Source: Acanthornis magna (taxonomy: Eukaryota > Chordata > Aves > Passeriformes > Acanthizidae). Taken from it: DNA of 64,000 bases. Location: NCBI GenBank assembly GCA_036785705.1, contig JAWUZG010000004.1, positions 10,901,501 through 10,965,500 on the forward strand. Direction: 5' to 3'. Shown piece after piece: positions 26,431 through 39,189 of this stretch. A program made the translations under genes and the position numbers. Positions within the stretch are counted from its first letter, which is position 1; every line of letters starts with the position of its first letter. The notes under the pieces are model-generated. The model did not search any database. It saw nothing but the letters and a program-made list of their open reading frames with translations, and was not told the origin of the DNA.

Positions 26431-27030
26431 CCTTGGTTTGGCTTGGAGGGAGATACTTTTTCATAGCAGCCTGTGTGGTGCTGTGCTTTAGATTTGTGAT
26501 TAAAACAATTTTGGTAACACAATTGTTCTGGCTATTGCTGAGCAATGCTTGCACAGCATCAAGGCCTTCTTTGCTTCTCAGCCTGCTCTACCCTGAGCAA
26601 GTAGAATAGGGACAGGCAAAAATTTGGGAGGGGACACAGACAGGAGAGCTGACCCCAGTGGATCAAACAGACATCCCATACTCAATGACACCATGCTCAG
26701 CAATAATTGGGGTATAATTTTTCAGGAGTCATAGCTCAAAGATTGTTTGAGCATTGGTCTGTTTGTAGGAGGTGGTGAGTCATTGCCTTTGCATCACTTG
26801 CTTGTTGATGTGGGGTTGTGAAGTGTGGTGGGCAATTTTTTTTGTTTAAATTTTCTTTGTGTGGTTGGTTGGTTTGGTTTGTTTTTTCCCTTCAATCATG
26901 AAACTCAGTTGAACTTGACTCACAAATTTTCAGTACTTTTGCTCTTCTGAATCTTTCCTCCATCCCACTGTGGGTGAAGAGCAAGCAACTGATGGATGCT
27001 GCATTTCTGGCTGGGGTCAGTCCACTACAT
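26431..27030 (+). mobile_element. Solo LTR, same family as 6.5 kb
   Basis: Starts near TTGGTTTGGCTTGGAGGGAG and ends near CTGGCTGGGGTCAGTCCACT. Shared landmarks include TTGCTGAGCAATGCTTGCAC, GGGAGGGGACACAGACAGGA, GATCAAACAGACATCCCATA and CATCCCACTGTGGGTG close to the 3' end. A T/G-rich patch at 26835-26885 looks like a later simple-repeat expansion inside the LTR. Diverged, with no internal sequence attached. Confidence 0.7.
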
Positions 27031-28640
27031 TCCAAAATTCCCAGTTTAAAAAGTATTAGCACAGCCAACACAGAAGGAAATAAATTAAAGAAATATTATT
27101 GAGATAAAAGAAACAAGGCTAGAGGTATCATCAACCAGTTTTAAGGAAATAAATATTTTGCAGAACTAAAAGCAGAAGTTTACTGAAGGAAGGAGTTCTT
27201 ACAATCTTTTTGTATCAACAACAGAATATAACTAGGATGCTGACTCACAAGATATTTATTTCATTAATATTAAATGACTTGTCATTTATATGCCTGAAAA
27301 GACATTGAATGCAAAGCTGATATTTATTTTGGACTGCAAGCCCTAAGTTTTGTCCATTTACATCATAAAGTGCAGGAACCATAAGAGGCTAATCCAAAAG
27401 TCTGTTGAGAAAGTTGTGCTGGAGTAAGAGAGCAATGAAGGTCCCAGGAGATTCTCAGCCTTCAGTCCCTGATTGGACTAGGGAACATTTTACCAAGATC
27501 TAGAACACTCCTTACTATTCACATAAAAATAGGAGTTTTAGAACACAAAAAAATGGCATGTGTACATTTTCTAATGTAGATAATAAAATGCATTCGGGAT
27601 TTTTCCCTCATTAAGTTCAAGGTTTAGAAATTTCAATTCATTAATTTATTCATTTCTACCTATAATATAGTGAACTAATTGGACTTTTCTTCACTGTAAG
27701 AAATTATGCATATAATTCTTGCAAATGGAAATAGACACCATTATTCTTTGTTACAGCAGAATTTCAGATAGGCATTCTTTTTCCCCAGATTAAATGGGAT
27801 CATTACAAATCTTTCAATCATCAACCATTATCAGGTTTATTTGGTCTGTCAGGAGTCCTTCTCTCTGCAGAGCAGCTTCACAAAGGTTTTTCAATGAATG
27901 TGCACAAAATTCAACTTGAGGTCTAAGAGGCTCAGTTTCTATGAAAGATACCATTAGGGTAAAAGAGAGATTATAGATTGAATTTCACTAAATTAGAATA
28001 CTGTAAACACTAACTTCAGCATGATTTTCTATTCATTGTGATTGCTGAGATTCAATTTATTCTTACTCCATCATCCAATTTTTAAATGTTTAGTTTATTA
28101 GAAATGTAGATTTCAATACATTATGTGTTTAATTTTGAAAATTAATAGCACTGCTCTATAAGATAATGATATGTGATAATTCTGGGTTTATAGAATCTAA
28201 GGAAGTTGTTCTGAAACCATATAATAGGTAATTAAGAAAATTACAATAGCTGTGTGCTTATTGTTTAGCATTTCCTGGATTGGATTAGATTTCATCTAAT
28301 GAAATGCTAATATGGGAAACAAAGAATAAGTGAAAATGCATATGTTTACATAAGGTTTAAACACCAGATGGTATTTTTAGAGAAATATTAAAAAATGTAA
28401 CTGACTGGTTATGTCACAGGATGATAACGTTTGATCAGCAGGAGTGAAATGAGAAAGTCTCATTTAAGAGTATTTAAAACAGAATTAGCAGTAGTATTAA
28501 CTTATGATTTTAGCATGAAAAACCATTAAAACTGCAGAGGTTTTAATTTCTACTAGTTATAAAATAAACCTTATGTTGTCAAATGTTGTATATACTTTTG
28601 AAATAAACTGCTGTAGAGATATAGTACTATTTTTTCAGGC
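27031..28640. other. AT-rich non-coding DNA
   Basis: No gene or named repeat recognised. Confidence 0.6.
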
Positions 28641-28644
28641 GCAC

Positions 28645-28792
28645 TCTCTTTTTTTCTTTTTTTTTTTGTTTAGTTTGGGTTTTTTTGTGGTTTTGTTTTG
28701 TTTTGGTTTATGTGGTTTTGGTTTTGGTTTTTTTGGGGGTTGTTGTTGTTGTTGTTGTTTTGGGGGGAGTGTTTATTTTATTTGTTTGCTTT
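28645..28792. repeat. G/T-only low-complexity tract
   Basis: Runs of T8-T12, TTTTGG units and (GTT)5 near 28740 make about 150 bp almost entirely of G and T on the + strand. It opens a 98-codon Phe/Gly/Cys-rich pseudo-ORF (28573-28869) that is not a gene. Confidence 0.9.
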
Positions 28793-28949
28793 CCCCCCAT
28801 AAATTAATAGTCCACAGAGTGAAAAAACCTGCAAAATTTGAATTAGTATTTCTTCACTATGAAGTATAACAATGACAAGTGAAAGCCCTACTCCTGGGAC
28901 AAAATAAAACAAATAAGCCAAGGAGCCAGTAGAGGCTAAAATCTGTGTT

Positions 28950-29163
28950 GCTGAGGGGCAGTCATGCTGAAATGGACCCGGAGGTCCTGGTGGAAAATAC
29001 ACTGAACACGAGTTAAAAGTGCACGGCTGCTGCAACAAAGGCAAATTGGACTCTGGGCTGCATCTGTAAGGGCATTTCTAGTGGAGACAGAGGATTGGAA
29101 CAATGGGTTGGAACTAGGTTTTTTTGAAGGTGTCTTCCAACCCAAGCCATTCTATGATTATCA
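28950..29163 (+). mobile_element. CR1 LINE fragment with 3' terminus
   Basis: The + strand shows a CR1 ORF2-like stretch (GAAATGGACCCGGAGGTCCT to GACTCTGGGCTGCATCTGTA, decaying in frame) joined to a CR1 3' end (GTGTCTTCCAACCCAAGCCA then TTCTATGATTAT at about 29130-29161). The intervening ORF2 tail is missing, so the copy is internally deleted. Confidence 0.65.
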
Positions 29164-29410
29164 TCCTACTCTATTCAGCGCTTGTCAGGTCACACCTGGA
29201 GAGTGGGTGCTCAGTTTTGATCCCACAAAAGAAGAAATGTGTGTGCAGACAGCAGAGACCCAGGAGGATGATCAAAGTACTGAAGAAACTGCCCCATGGG
29301 GAAAGACTGAAGAAGCTAGGGGTTTTCTCCCTAGAGAAGAGAAGATTCAGGAGGATCTTCATCAAAATATTCCAGTAAAGGTGGCTACAGAGGGGATGGA
29401 GGCTCTCAGT
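29164..29410 (+). mobile_element. Second CR1 LINE fragment (ORF2 C-terminal region)
   Basis: In the + frame beginning 29124 the sequence reads YSALVRSHLESGCSVLIPQ, then a basic stretch and LPHGERLKKLGVFSLEKRR. This matches the LVRPHLE ... ERLRELGLFSLEKRRLRG layout of the CR1 ORF2 C-terminus. It starts directly after a CR1 3' end, so it is either a separate insertion in the same orientation or a rearranged copy. Confidence 0.7.
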
Positions 29411-31767
29411 TGTTCATTCTGTGTACAGTTGGCAGAATCTCATGTCTAAAATTATGTCCTTCTCCACAAACATTTATTTTTCCTTTTACATACATCAACT
29501 TCATCAAATTATCAATAATTATCTCTCTTTCACTTGTGTGACAAAATTTATCTTGTGTTTATCATTGTTATTTGAATCTCATCTTAAATTCAGTACTATT
29601 TTGAATCTTTGCAATGTAGCATACTTGCTGGGATGTCATTTAGAGAGTGACCAAGTCTTGAACCTCTACAGCACAGGAGAAGACGAGAATTAACCTGCTG
29701 AAATAAAAAAATTGATTTATAAGTGTAGTGTGTTGAACATTTTTTTTTCTGATTTTTTTTTAAATTTGTTTGTGAAATCTTTGTCTTTTCTCTTGTTTCG
29801 AATTTCACAGGCTTTTCAGCATGATGAAAGTCTAGTCTTAGAGGGAATTGTAAGGAACTTTAAATCTCTTGTTTAAACCAAATCCAAGTGAGGATTTGTG
29901 TGAGAGTCCTTTCAAATATTCAGGACTCTACCACACCTTAATCTATGGTATTCAAGAACTTGTAACTTTTTTTTAATGGGTAAGTTTCATTTTGATTTTG
30001 TCTCTTCAAAAAGAAATGTAAAATGATTGGAAGGTCCTTAACAGGGAACATTAAAAACATCTGAGCTAAGGGTGATACTTCAGAAACTCCTGTTAATGAC
30101 TATTAATTGTTTGGGGTTTTTAACTTTCTGTGGGAAAATATTTTCCAGCATACTTACTTACCCTCAACAATCTTTCTTCATTACATTTGGCAGTTTCCCT
30201 GCACTCAAAAATGAATCTGTATTCATACTATTTCTTCTATTAAGCTTTTGTAAACCTCAGCTTCATGCCCACTGATCCTTTTTTACTCCATGGAAATGAA
30301 TTACTTTCCCTTAGTATGCAGATCAGCTCATCAATTGAAAGTCTGACATCATCTTTTTAATCTTCTATTTCTGAACTTTATACTTCCTTCTCTGCCCTTC
30401 AAAGGAAAGAAGAAAAAGGGGAAAATATTCCTAATAAATTACAATGAGTACCCCTGAAGAGGAACTGGACTATCAAGTAAAAATCACATTCTGTTCTCAG
30501 AGAAATAAATATGAATTTGTTAATTGCCTTCAGTGGCAGAAGAATTCTACTGTTTTCTTTAGAAAATTACATACATACATACATACAAAAAAAATTGTAA
30601 AATATAAGTTTTCTGTTGCTTTGTCATAGATGCTGGTTTTGAGTATAACTATTTGACATTACTTACCATAGGGAATGATGCAAAAATGGAGGCAGAATTA
30701 TCCATTTTAACAGTGGATTGTGGTCTTCTATGCATAAGGATAATAAAAGTAGATAGTTCTGTTGGTAAAAACTTTCTCTTTTAACTGTGTCTTTTCATGA
30801 ATCTGTCTTTCCAATCTAACCAGATTCAGTACTTCCAGTTGGAGTGCAAAACGGGTAAATTTCTATTGAAGTGGAAATGTCTCTTATTTTCTTTTTTTTT
30901 AAGTGCAGTGAAAAAAAAATTAAACTTTTCCAATGCCCAAATGTATGCATTTAGGGGACTGCAATTAAAGGGACTTGAATATTGTAATTATATGCAGATA
31001 AAACACACATTATTAGGTACAACACTATTTAAGTAAAAGGTTTGAAAAGATGTCAATTTTTTGCTCACATTTCAATGTTCTCTTCCCTTTAACTCCAATC
31101 AGACAGCTCCCATGACTTCTTGGGTTGACAAATCCTTCCAAGCTGTCCCTGACCGTGAGCCTGTTGCAAGCTGACCCTTTATCCATTCTTCTGCCACCCT
31201 CTGTTCCTGCTACAGGTATCTCCTTTCTATGTCACTGTGTGTTTCTTCATCCTGTAATTCAAAAGCTTTTTAAAGCACATCAGTGAAGGTATATAAAGTA
31301 CCTTTTTGTCTTTAGATGGATGCTCCGAATCCAATGTGTACTATCTAAGACAAGGTGACCTCCTACTGCCTGGCATCACCTGTTGTTGGGGTGAGCCCAT
31401 TAGAAGAACTGGAATAAACAGGTTTAATAGCTTTACCATCCATCACACTGTGTATCAATTCTTGCTCTCAGAAGTAGGCATTAAGCTGCACTGAGCTGTG
31501 GTGCAATTACTCTCTGATGAAACAGCTAATTTGCTTTTCATTCCTGGAACAATTCATTTACAGCTAGTTCAGTTTGCAGTGTAGATATGTGCAAGGCACA
31601 CAGGCACTTCTGGGGGTTCCAGTTGGAAGCTTTATAGTATCTAAAAGAGTAACTATCTGTCCCACTTTTAAACTCAACCTCCACAGAAGAATAAAAAAAG
31701 GAAAAGGTTTGTTAGCAGAACTTCAATGGGTACAGTTCTTGCCTCGGGCAAGGTTGACCTTTTACTC
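29411..31767. other. AT-rich non-coding DNA
   Basis: No gene supported. A somewhat GC-richer interval at 31090-31500 has no motif I recognise. A short (CATA)n run lies near 30571-30587. Confidence 0.6.
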
Positions 31768-31823
31768 ACACACACACCCCCATCCACATCCACATCCACA
31801 TCCACATCCACATCCACATCTGT

Positions 31824-31856
<33 letters not shown>
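31768..31856. repeat. Compound microsatellite (CA)n-(CCACAT)n-(CA)n
   Basis: ACACACACAC CCCCATCCACATCCACATCC... about seven hexamer units, then TGTGCGCACACACACAC. The hexamer could have arisen from the flanking CA repeat. Pseudo-ORFs of alternating His-Pro, Thr-Ser and Val-Asp arise here and are not genes. Confidence 0.95.
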
Positions 31857-31859
<3 letters not shown>

Positions 31860-34835
31860 CTGCATTTACTCCCATTTAATTGAAGATCTTCCAGGTAGGA
31901 ATTTAAGAGATGGTCTGCTGTCTGTCTTTGGAGAAAAGAATATTCCACAATGATACCCTTTCAACATCAGAAAATCTAACCATGAAATGCAACCCTCTGA
32001 GTTTACTGAGAGACTCTATTCATGTGTTACTATTTTAGCTTGTCACAGAGCTATTTGCAAACTGCATAGTGGAAATATTAAAAGTCTGAGTTAATGCAAA
32101 TTAAATTATTCTTAAATTTCATATGTGAACCACTGATTCATATTTTCCTATGTTACAGTAATGCCACAGTTATTTTGTATGAGGCTCGGGTTAATAGTGA
32201 TGGGGTTGGATCAAATTAGTACCAGCTTACAGGGGACAGATTTAAGTGACAGATGTGCTTTGAGTAGATCTTTTTAAACTATTATATTAGATTAATATCC
32301 CATTTAAGATACATAAATAACTTAAAAAGGCAAAAGCAACTTGTCAAAAAGATATTCAGTAGGAAGTGAAACAATTAAGAATTTTCTTTGTGAAATTCTT
32401 CATCTTTGTGGTTTTGTCATTTTAGAGGTAAAAACATAATTTTATATTTTCTTAAATGTTCATATATACTCCTCTTTCAAATGCATAGATATGGTTCTGG
32501 TGAGCAGACAGCTGAGAGCAACTCATGGTTCATTAGCTGTAGTAATATTTCCTTCAGTGAGTTGCTCATGTTTCTTTGTTATTCCTGTATATAATTGAAG
32601 TAATTATTGGTTAAAGAATTCCAAGAAAATGCCTTTGAAGGACTAGCACAACTATTTGATCTGTATGCTTGCCTACTAGAAAAAAATACAGACAGCTAAA
32701 TAGGTGGATATTTTGCTGCCATAACTTTGGAGGCATATGCTAATACAAAACTATACTTCTCTTACTGAAGTCAATAAAAAATTATTTCCCACTTTACTGA
32801 AGAAGTGAAAGATTCACACAGATCCTTAGTTATTAGTATCTTACTAAGAAGACAGTTGACATTTTTCATAAACAGAAATGTCACTTCATTACAAAATCTC
32901 ATTGTCTAAATTTTACATTTATGAAGGTGTTTTTTCTAGTGGGAATATTTTTATGACGTTCACTCCAGGTATTCCTTAATCACAGAGATAATTCAGACAG
33001 ACTTGCAGACATGCAACAGGTTTGCTGTCTTGGGCCAAGCTGCAGAGGTTGAAAACGGCACAGAAAACACATCCTCCCATATTGTCCTACTTGTATTTTC
33101 TGCATGCTGTTTTGTATCCTTTCTTGATCATTGCTGTCACCACTTTTACTGTCCTTTGAAAAACACCCATCAAACCCGAATTTATTTCTTTCATTTAGGT
33201 TTAGACTCACTGTCTCCCACACTTAGTAATCTTACTTATTTAGCTCTTCCTCCTTTATTAGAAATACTGCAAATTGTAAAATTGGAGTCTCCCCCTCCAC
33301 TTCCTTTTCTTTTTTTGATGGCAACAATTGGCTGTTTGCCAACTGCACAAATTCTCTTATCAGTATTTTGTCAAGAATGAAGGATATAATTTTGTAGTGT
33401 TTTAAACTGAAATTTAATGGTAAACCTGAGATATGGGAAACATCTGAACACTGTGAAAGCTTTCTTAAATCTTTTTGTTTACAGTCTAAGTCCAGACAAA
33501 AGAGGTAAAAACCTACATAAAGGATTTTAGAAACCTGTGGAAAAAATACTCATTAAATGCTAGAAACAGTAAGATTTTGGTGTTCTTCTCTTATTGTATG
33601 GTTTTATCAAATGTACTATTATTTTTAATACATATACCATGAATCACTAAAAGCTATCAGTACCTATAAGAGGGATGAGTTTTTTCCAAAACATTTATCA
33701 AAAAGTATGTCAAGTTTATGTAACCAAAATATTCATTAAAAAGTAATAAGCTGATGAAGAACCACTGAAAATTGTTTTTTGTTATATCTAACTTCATGCC
33801 AAAATTCCAGCAATAGCTGCAATTTTCCAGCTTAGAACATTTAAACAGCAAAATTTTTTCAGTTAAAAGAAAATAAAAAACCTCATAAGATCACACTGTA
33901 ATGGTTGGGAAACATGGGATGCTTAGTCTTACCGGTACTTATCATTAAAGTCTACCAAATAATCTTTAAACAAATGCCATACCTAAGCATGAAATGTTAA
34001 ATATGGCACCTCTGACTAAACCCTGTCACTCACCACTTCACATGATTCAATTAAAAAAAAAGCCATTCATATGTTTTATTTCTGGTTTGCATGAGGATAC
34101 TTATCTCAAACATTCAGATTTTCAGAGCTGGCTGAGTGCTTGCCAAGCTTATGTCAAATCTAATGCTTTGCAGATACTGTGGATGTTGTTATTGATGTTA
34201 TTTCTCAGTCTAGGTCACCTTTTGATATCTGCTCTTTGAAAATGTGTCCTTAACTTGATAAAGACCTTGCAGATTAACATCTAGCTTCTAAGCATTTTTT
34301 CTTTTTTCCCCCAAGGGTAAATTAACCATAAGTTTTTTATTACTTATCAGAAGAAAACCAGAATGTTGCAGTTTATCAGTCTCCTTGCTAAATTGGAGGG
34401 ATTCCAATGGACACTATCTGAAAAGAAAAATCTATTTGACAAGAACCTCACTGTACAGTTTGTATACTAATGATGCAAAGACAGTTTTTGGGGGTTTTGT
34501 TAGTCACTTAACTTTTCTTTGGTTCTTCAAAATGTTCCAAAGCATAGTCTGGAAAATTATCATCTTAGTAGCAATGGCAAGTCTTGACAATCAGGGAGAC
34601 TAATCTTCTAAGAGAGAATTGCTGAGGATGATTTTATGAGTCAGTTTTAGGTAGAACACCTTTGCTGTCTCTCTCCCCTGAACACAAAGGGCTAGAGCAT
34701 GAGAGCACATGAATGGGCTCTGGTTTGCTCCTTCATTCAGTTTCCTACACTATTCACATTTTAATTCAGCCTATCATTTAGCAGCTCAGGTTTCTCCTCT
34801 GAACCAATATCTACTCAGCAAAGACTTCTGAGACT
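31857..34835. other. AT-rich non-coding DNA
   Basis: No gene supported. A 125-codon + frame at 33003-33380 is rich in Leu, Phe, Ser and Cys and has no recognisable domain; it may be chance. Confidence 0.55.
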
Positions 34836-34900
34836 TCTGGGTTAGACTGTACTGAATCCCGAGGTTCTTTTCAACCTCAGTTATTCTGTGGTTCTGGGCA
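34836..34900 (+). mobile_element. CR1 LINE 3' end (short)
   Basis: GGGTTAGACTGTACTGAATC CCGAGGTTCTTTTCAACCTC AGTTATTCTGTGGTTCTGG matches the CR1 3' terminus layout (GGGTTGGACTAGATGATC...GGTCCCTTCCAACC...ATTCTGTGATTCTG). Only about 65 bp. Confidence 0.65.
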
Positions 34901-37900
34901 GTATGGTTAGCTGATACATCAAAATATTGATAGATTTTTCTTATAGTGGCAATGAACATACTTTTTATATTTGATGGAAAGTCTGCATTTGTTTAGAAAG
35001 GAACTAGACAATCATAAATTCATGATTACATCTCACAGGCCATAGAAAGAATGAATCATATTTGATTGTCCTTTAATGGAGTCACTTTCTGTGATGCCTA
35101 TCTGATATCAGCCATAACAAAGCCAAGATCCTAGATCAGCTGGCCCATTCCTGTAATCCAGTCTGCCAGCTCCTATGCTACTGAGAGCATAATTTACTGC
35201 AATTTTAGCTCAGTTTTGGCATAAAGTTTCTATTTTCTATTAATCATATTAATGGGGTTTGTTTTTCATTTTCTTAAAACCATAACAGTATTTTGAAATT
35301 TGTTTCTTTTACCTTTTTTTTAAATTCAATTTTCTTTATATAATCTTTCAGTTAGTGTAATGTTTGTATGCAAATTAAGTATATCCTCGGAAAAGTAGAA
35401 ATTTATCATCGCTTGTAAAACTGCTGTGGCCTCAAGTGTCACGTCCAGGAATATGAAATATTTTCCCATGAAAGAGCCCTTTAGAAGAAGTTAAAGTACT
35501 GAATTGCCCTATTCTTGTCTTAAAAGTGAATTCTTTTGTTGAATAGGTAACAGATGCAAATGATCATTTCTGAGTACTGGTACCCAACCAAATAAAGACA
35601 GTAAGCTCTTCTTTAAGCTTAAGGTCAGTCTAGGAAACAAATCTCTTCAACAGAGAATGCTAGAAATATGAAAAGTCCTAACAGATTAGTTACAATTAGA
35701 TCTAAATATCAGAAATACAGAAAAATAATACAAACACTTTGAATTAACAAAGCTAGTAAGACTGCACTGAAGTAGAACTGCGAAATTAGTTAATGTTGAT
35801 TCCTGTTTCTGTTAAGTATTTCTGTCAGGCGGTTCTAAAGTTTGTAGTTGTGGATCTGTAGAACAATCTTGCTGTAGTAACCAGTTAGAAACTTTGGCAT
35901 CTTATAATCCTTCTTTGGATACCACAGAGCTGAATTAAGGGGAGATAGTAAGGTAATAATAATTCTGTAACAGCTATTAATTGACCATGTCTAGCTGGAA
36001 AATAAACTTTCTAAATATCACTTCTGTGATAAACCACCTGGCTCCAGAATAATAAAGAATAACTCAAGATCTGCTGCAATGTGCCGTGATAGATAGCATG
36101 AGTCTTGATACTGACCATTACAAATTACTGATATTTTGCATTATAGTTTTATTTCCAATGGCTCTTCCTCTGTTGTTTTTTGGGTTTCTGAGGGTTTTTT
36201 AAGTTTTATTTCACAGGTATGCAAGTATTCTACTCTTTCTACACTGGATGCTTTCAAAGGTCTGAATTTTCTTGGAGAGATTAATCTGAAACCATTCATT
36301 TTTTCCCCCAGAGGCATTAAGGGAACACATACTGTTATGCTTTTTTTGTCTTTTTTTAAAGCTTTACTACTTTTTTCAAAAGAGTTTTCTTTCTCCAAGA
36401 GCATGCATATGACATTTTGCTAATACTTTGCCAGTAAATCAAGGAAATGCATTTGCTATTTCATTAGAAAAAAAAAATCCTTTACTCAAGTAAGCTTCAG
36501 TTTCTAATTCACATTCATTCGCTGGAGATTAATTATGGTTTGGCATCAAATTATCTGAAAATTTATTCTTCACTGCCCATATTCAGCCAAGGCCATATTA
36601 GCTGAGCATGACTTTTTTCCCCTGTAATTGTTACTCTGTAAAGAAGACGTATATGATTTCCAGAACCCAAGCAACTGTGTACTTCCTATCTCTTGTATTC
36701 TTACTTCACAGAACAAATTTCCCTAATTTAGTATGGCTGTATATATATTTCTTTTTCTGTGAGTTTCTTCAATTTATTATTCTTAATGTAAATTTCCTGA
36801 AGGAAATTCCTGGAATACTGGGAGGTTGCATTATCCTGATGTTATATGCATTTGTAGCATGTAGACCACTGGCAAGGAGCATCTAAAGAGATCAGGTGGT
36901 GTACTATAAGGTTCTTGGAGTGAAGTACTATTTATAATTTTCCACATAGCTTACTGACAGTGTCTTCCTTAATGTTTAGACTACTGATTGTTTTCTAGTT
37001 TGGTGATGAGATAAAGAGATATCTAGGCTTCTGTAGTATTAAATCATGTTTGCAACTGTCCCCTCATGTGTTATGAATGGTTTTTAAATTTAAATTGTGG
37101 TTCACATGTTATTTTCTTTACAGAAAAAACAGGGAATGGAAAATACTAACAGATATACAAATTTCAGTACTGCTACGAATGTGGTAATGCTACAACATGA
37201 TATTTCAGATGTTCATTATTCTCAAAAGCTAAAAATAACTCCTTATTAATGTGTCATTGCTCTTTGCTTCACATGATGCTATTTTTCCTGGTAATAAATT
37301 AATCTTAAAAGAATTAGAATCATACTGTATCAAAAATTTGCTTGCAAACCTCATATGTATGTTGTCATTTTGGAGTATTAGAATAGATAGATGTAATAGT
37401 TAATAATGCAATTTTAATTTTAGAAGTCTATTCACATTTACTATATCATTATTACTTTACAATCTTTAAATTAAAATGCATTTTATGTTATCTTCTACTA
37501 ATTTGCATTTAAAATCAGATAGCATGCTATGCATATTTAACACAGAGGAACATAATTAACCTCTATATGCTCAATATCTTCTTCAGCATTCCAAGTTATG
37601 CATGTTCAAGATATACATTGCATGTGATTATAAAATAAAATAAATACATAGCTTTTTTCTATTATATATAGATTACAACAGGAAACTATGTGATTTATCA
37701 ATAACTACAGAATATGTCTATTCCTAAGTGACAATTCTCAGGCTTGCTACACTCTGAAATAACAGATACTGAAAGAGATTTATTTAATAGAAAAACATCT
37801 GTTCAGCCTATTAGCAAAACAGAAAATCTACAAACAATACAAAAGAATACTGTGTATTCTAGATTTAAATGATCCTTTATAAATTTGCTATTTAAAAAGC

Positions 37901-38178
37901 AGGAAGATAGCTAGAGGAAGTATATACAACACTACTGTTTGTTAATGTTGTAAAGAACAAGGTAGCCAGGAGTATATATTATATTGTATTAAACATACAA
38001 TTATTTTAGCAAAAGGATTTTATGGCTGTACTGTACTATGATGCAGTAGCAGGTGGGTGGTTTTTTGAGGAGTATCTGGAATATTTATATGGTTTATATA
38101 AATATAGTACATTCTAATGGGATTTAATTAAAAATTTATTTGATCCTCCAGAATTTATAGATATATAAAAAATATCAG
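34901..38178. other. AT-rich non-coding DNA
   Basis: No gene or named repeat. Overlapping ORFs on both strands at 36136-36423 are mirror images with no motif. Confidence 0.6.
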
Positions 38179-39017
38179 TTGATTTTTCTTTCATCAGCCT
38201 TTAAACAAGAAATCATTAATGTTTACAGGGTAAAGAGGACACAACATTGGCTCTTTGCAGGAAATGGCCCTTTAGTCTCACTATATTTCAGTGATCTTTG
38301 GTTGTTACAATGCCCAGCTTGGGAATCTGAGCCCTTCCTGCTGGTCCCTGCCTGTGGGTCCTGTAACCACAATATCTGTGTGCATAAGGCACACATTGGA
38401 CAAAGACAATGCCAACATTTCCCCGTCTCAGTAAAATACAGTTCTGTTTTACACAGAAGTAAAAACTTTTCCTGTTGCTGTGGTAGTGGTGTTGTTGTGG
38501 TTTTGGATTTTTTTTTTTTCTGCAGAAAAGTCAGAGTGATTGGAAAAAAAAACCATAATCTATATGAGCTGAAAATGAGACCTAAAGAACCAAGCTTATT
38601 GCACCTGCTGTCAACAAGGAGGGAGAGGACCTTACTGTCCTCTCAAAGGGCAGATGTGTTTCACAATCACCTTTTGCTTGATGGCAGTGGGAATCGGTGA
38701 GTAAAACTTACAATGAAGTGAAGGTGCTTCTGCAACAGCAGTGAGAGAAGGAGCAAAGCTAATATATAGGGCTTATCTGTGTGATACAGACCCACTCAAA
38801 GACTGGGGGCGGGGGGAAATGTTATTCCAGTTGCATAGTCAGATTTTCTTATGAGATGTAACACAGTGACTTCTGTAATGATAACTGAAAAATGCTGACA
38901 TTTTTAATGGGTTTGTTTTTCTCTTTTTTTTCCCCCCTCAACAGCTGCAGAAAGGATTATGTAGAGGATGAACAAAGGGATTTTGATTTATCCAAGAGTG
39001 GAAAACGTGACTGTTAA
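38179..39017 (+). other. Weak candidate for a small spliced host transcript
   Basis: A + frame stays open from 38179 to 38700, unusually long for AT-rich DNA. It ends exactly where a strong donor sits (GTGAGTAAAA, GT at 38697-38698). At 38919-38944 there is a strong acceptor (a long T/C tract then CAACAG). Removing the 248-bp interval 38697-38944 would keep the frame and add a hydrophilic tail of 23 complete codons (starts CRKDYVEDE, ends SGKRDC) before TAA at 39015-39017. A further acceptor-like T-run plus CTGCAG ends at 38525, giving a possible 171-bp exon 38526-38696. No family is recognised and the frame includes a poly-Phe run from the T tract, so it may be coincidence. Confidence 0.25.
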
Positions 39018-39150
39018 ATCTAGCATCATGTGGAAGTGACTATGTTCTCAGACAAAATCCAATCAACAGCAATCAATCCTTTCAATTGTGCGATAAGTCT
39101 TGAGAAGATGAAGCTTTGCCACCTAAATGTGACATTGTTTTTCATTAAAT

Positions 39151-39156
39151 AATAAA
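39151..39156 (+). promoter_or_regulatory. AATAAA poly(A) signal candidate
   Basis: A canonical AATAAA lies about 135 bp after the TAA that would end the candidate terminal exon. The hexamer is common in AT-rich DNA, so it only supports the candidate in combination with the splice signals. Confidence 0.3.
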
Positions 39157-39189
39157 GTAATTATTGCCACAGTAAACCAATGTCAAACA

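Noticed and set aside
15693..27030. Same-orientation LTRs at 15.7 and 26.4 kb as the ends of one full-length provirus
   Set aside because: The two copies differ by many substitutions and indels, no primer-binding site or polypurine tract is seen inside, and the 10 kb between them shows no gag, pol or env motif.
28573..28869. 98-codon Cys/Gly/Phe-rich ORF
   Set aside because: Encoded by a G/T-only low-complexity tract; not a cysteine-rich protein gene.
31574..31953. His-Pro, Thr-Ser and Val-Asp repeat ORFs
   Set aside because: Produced by the CA and CCACAT microsatellites.
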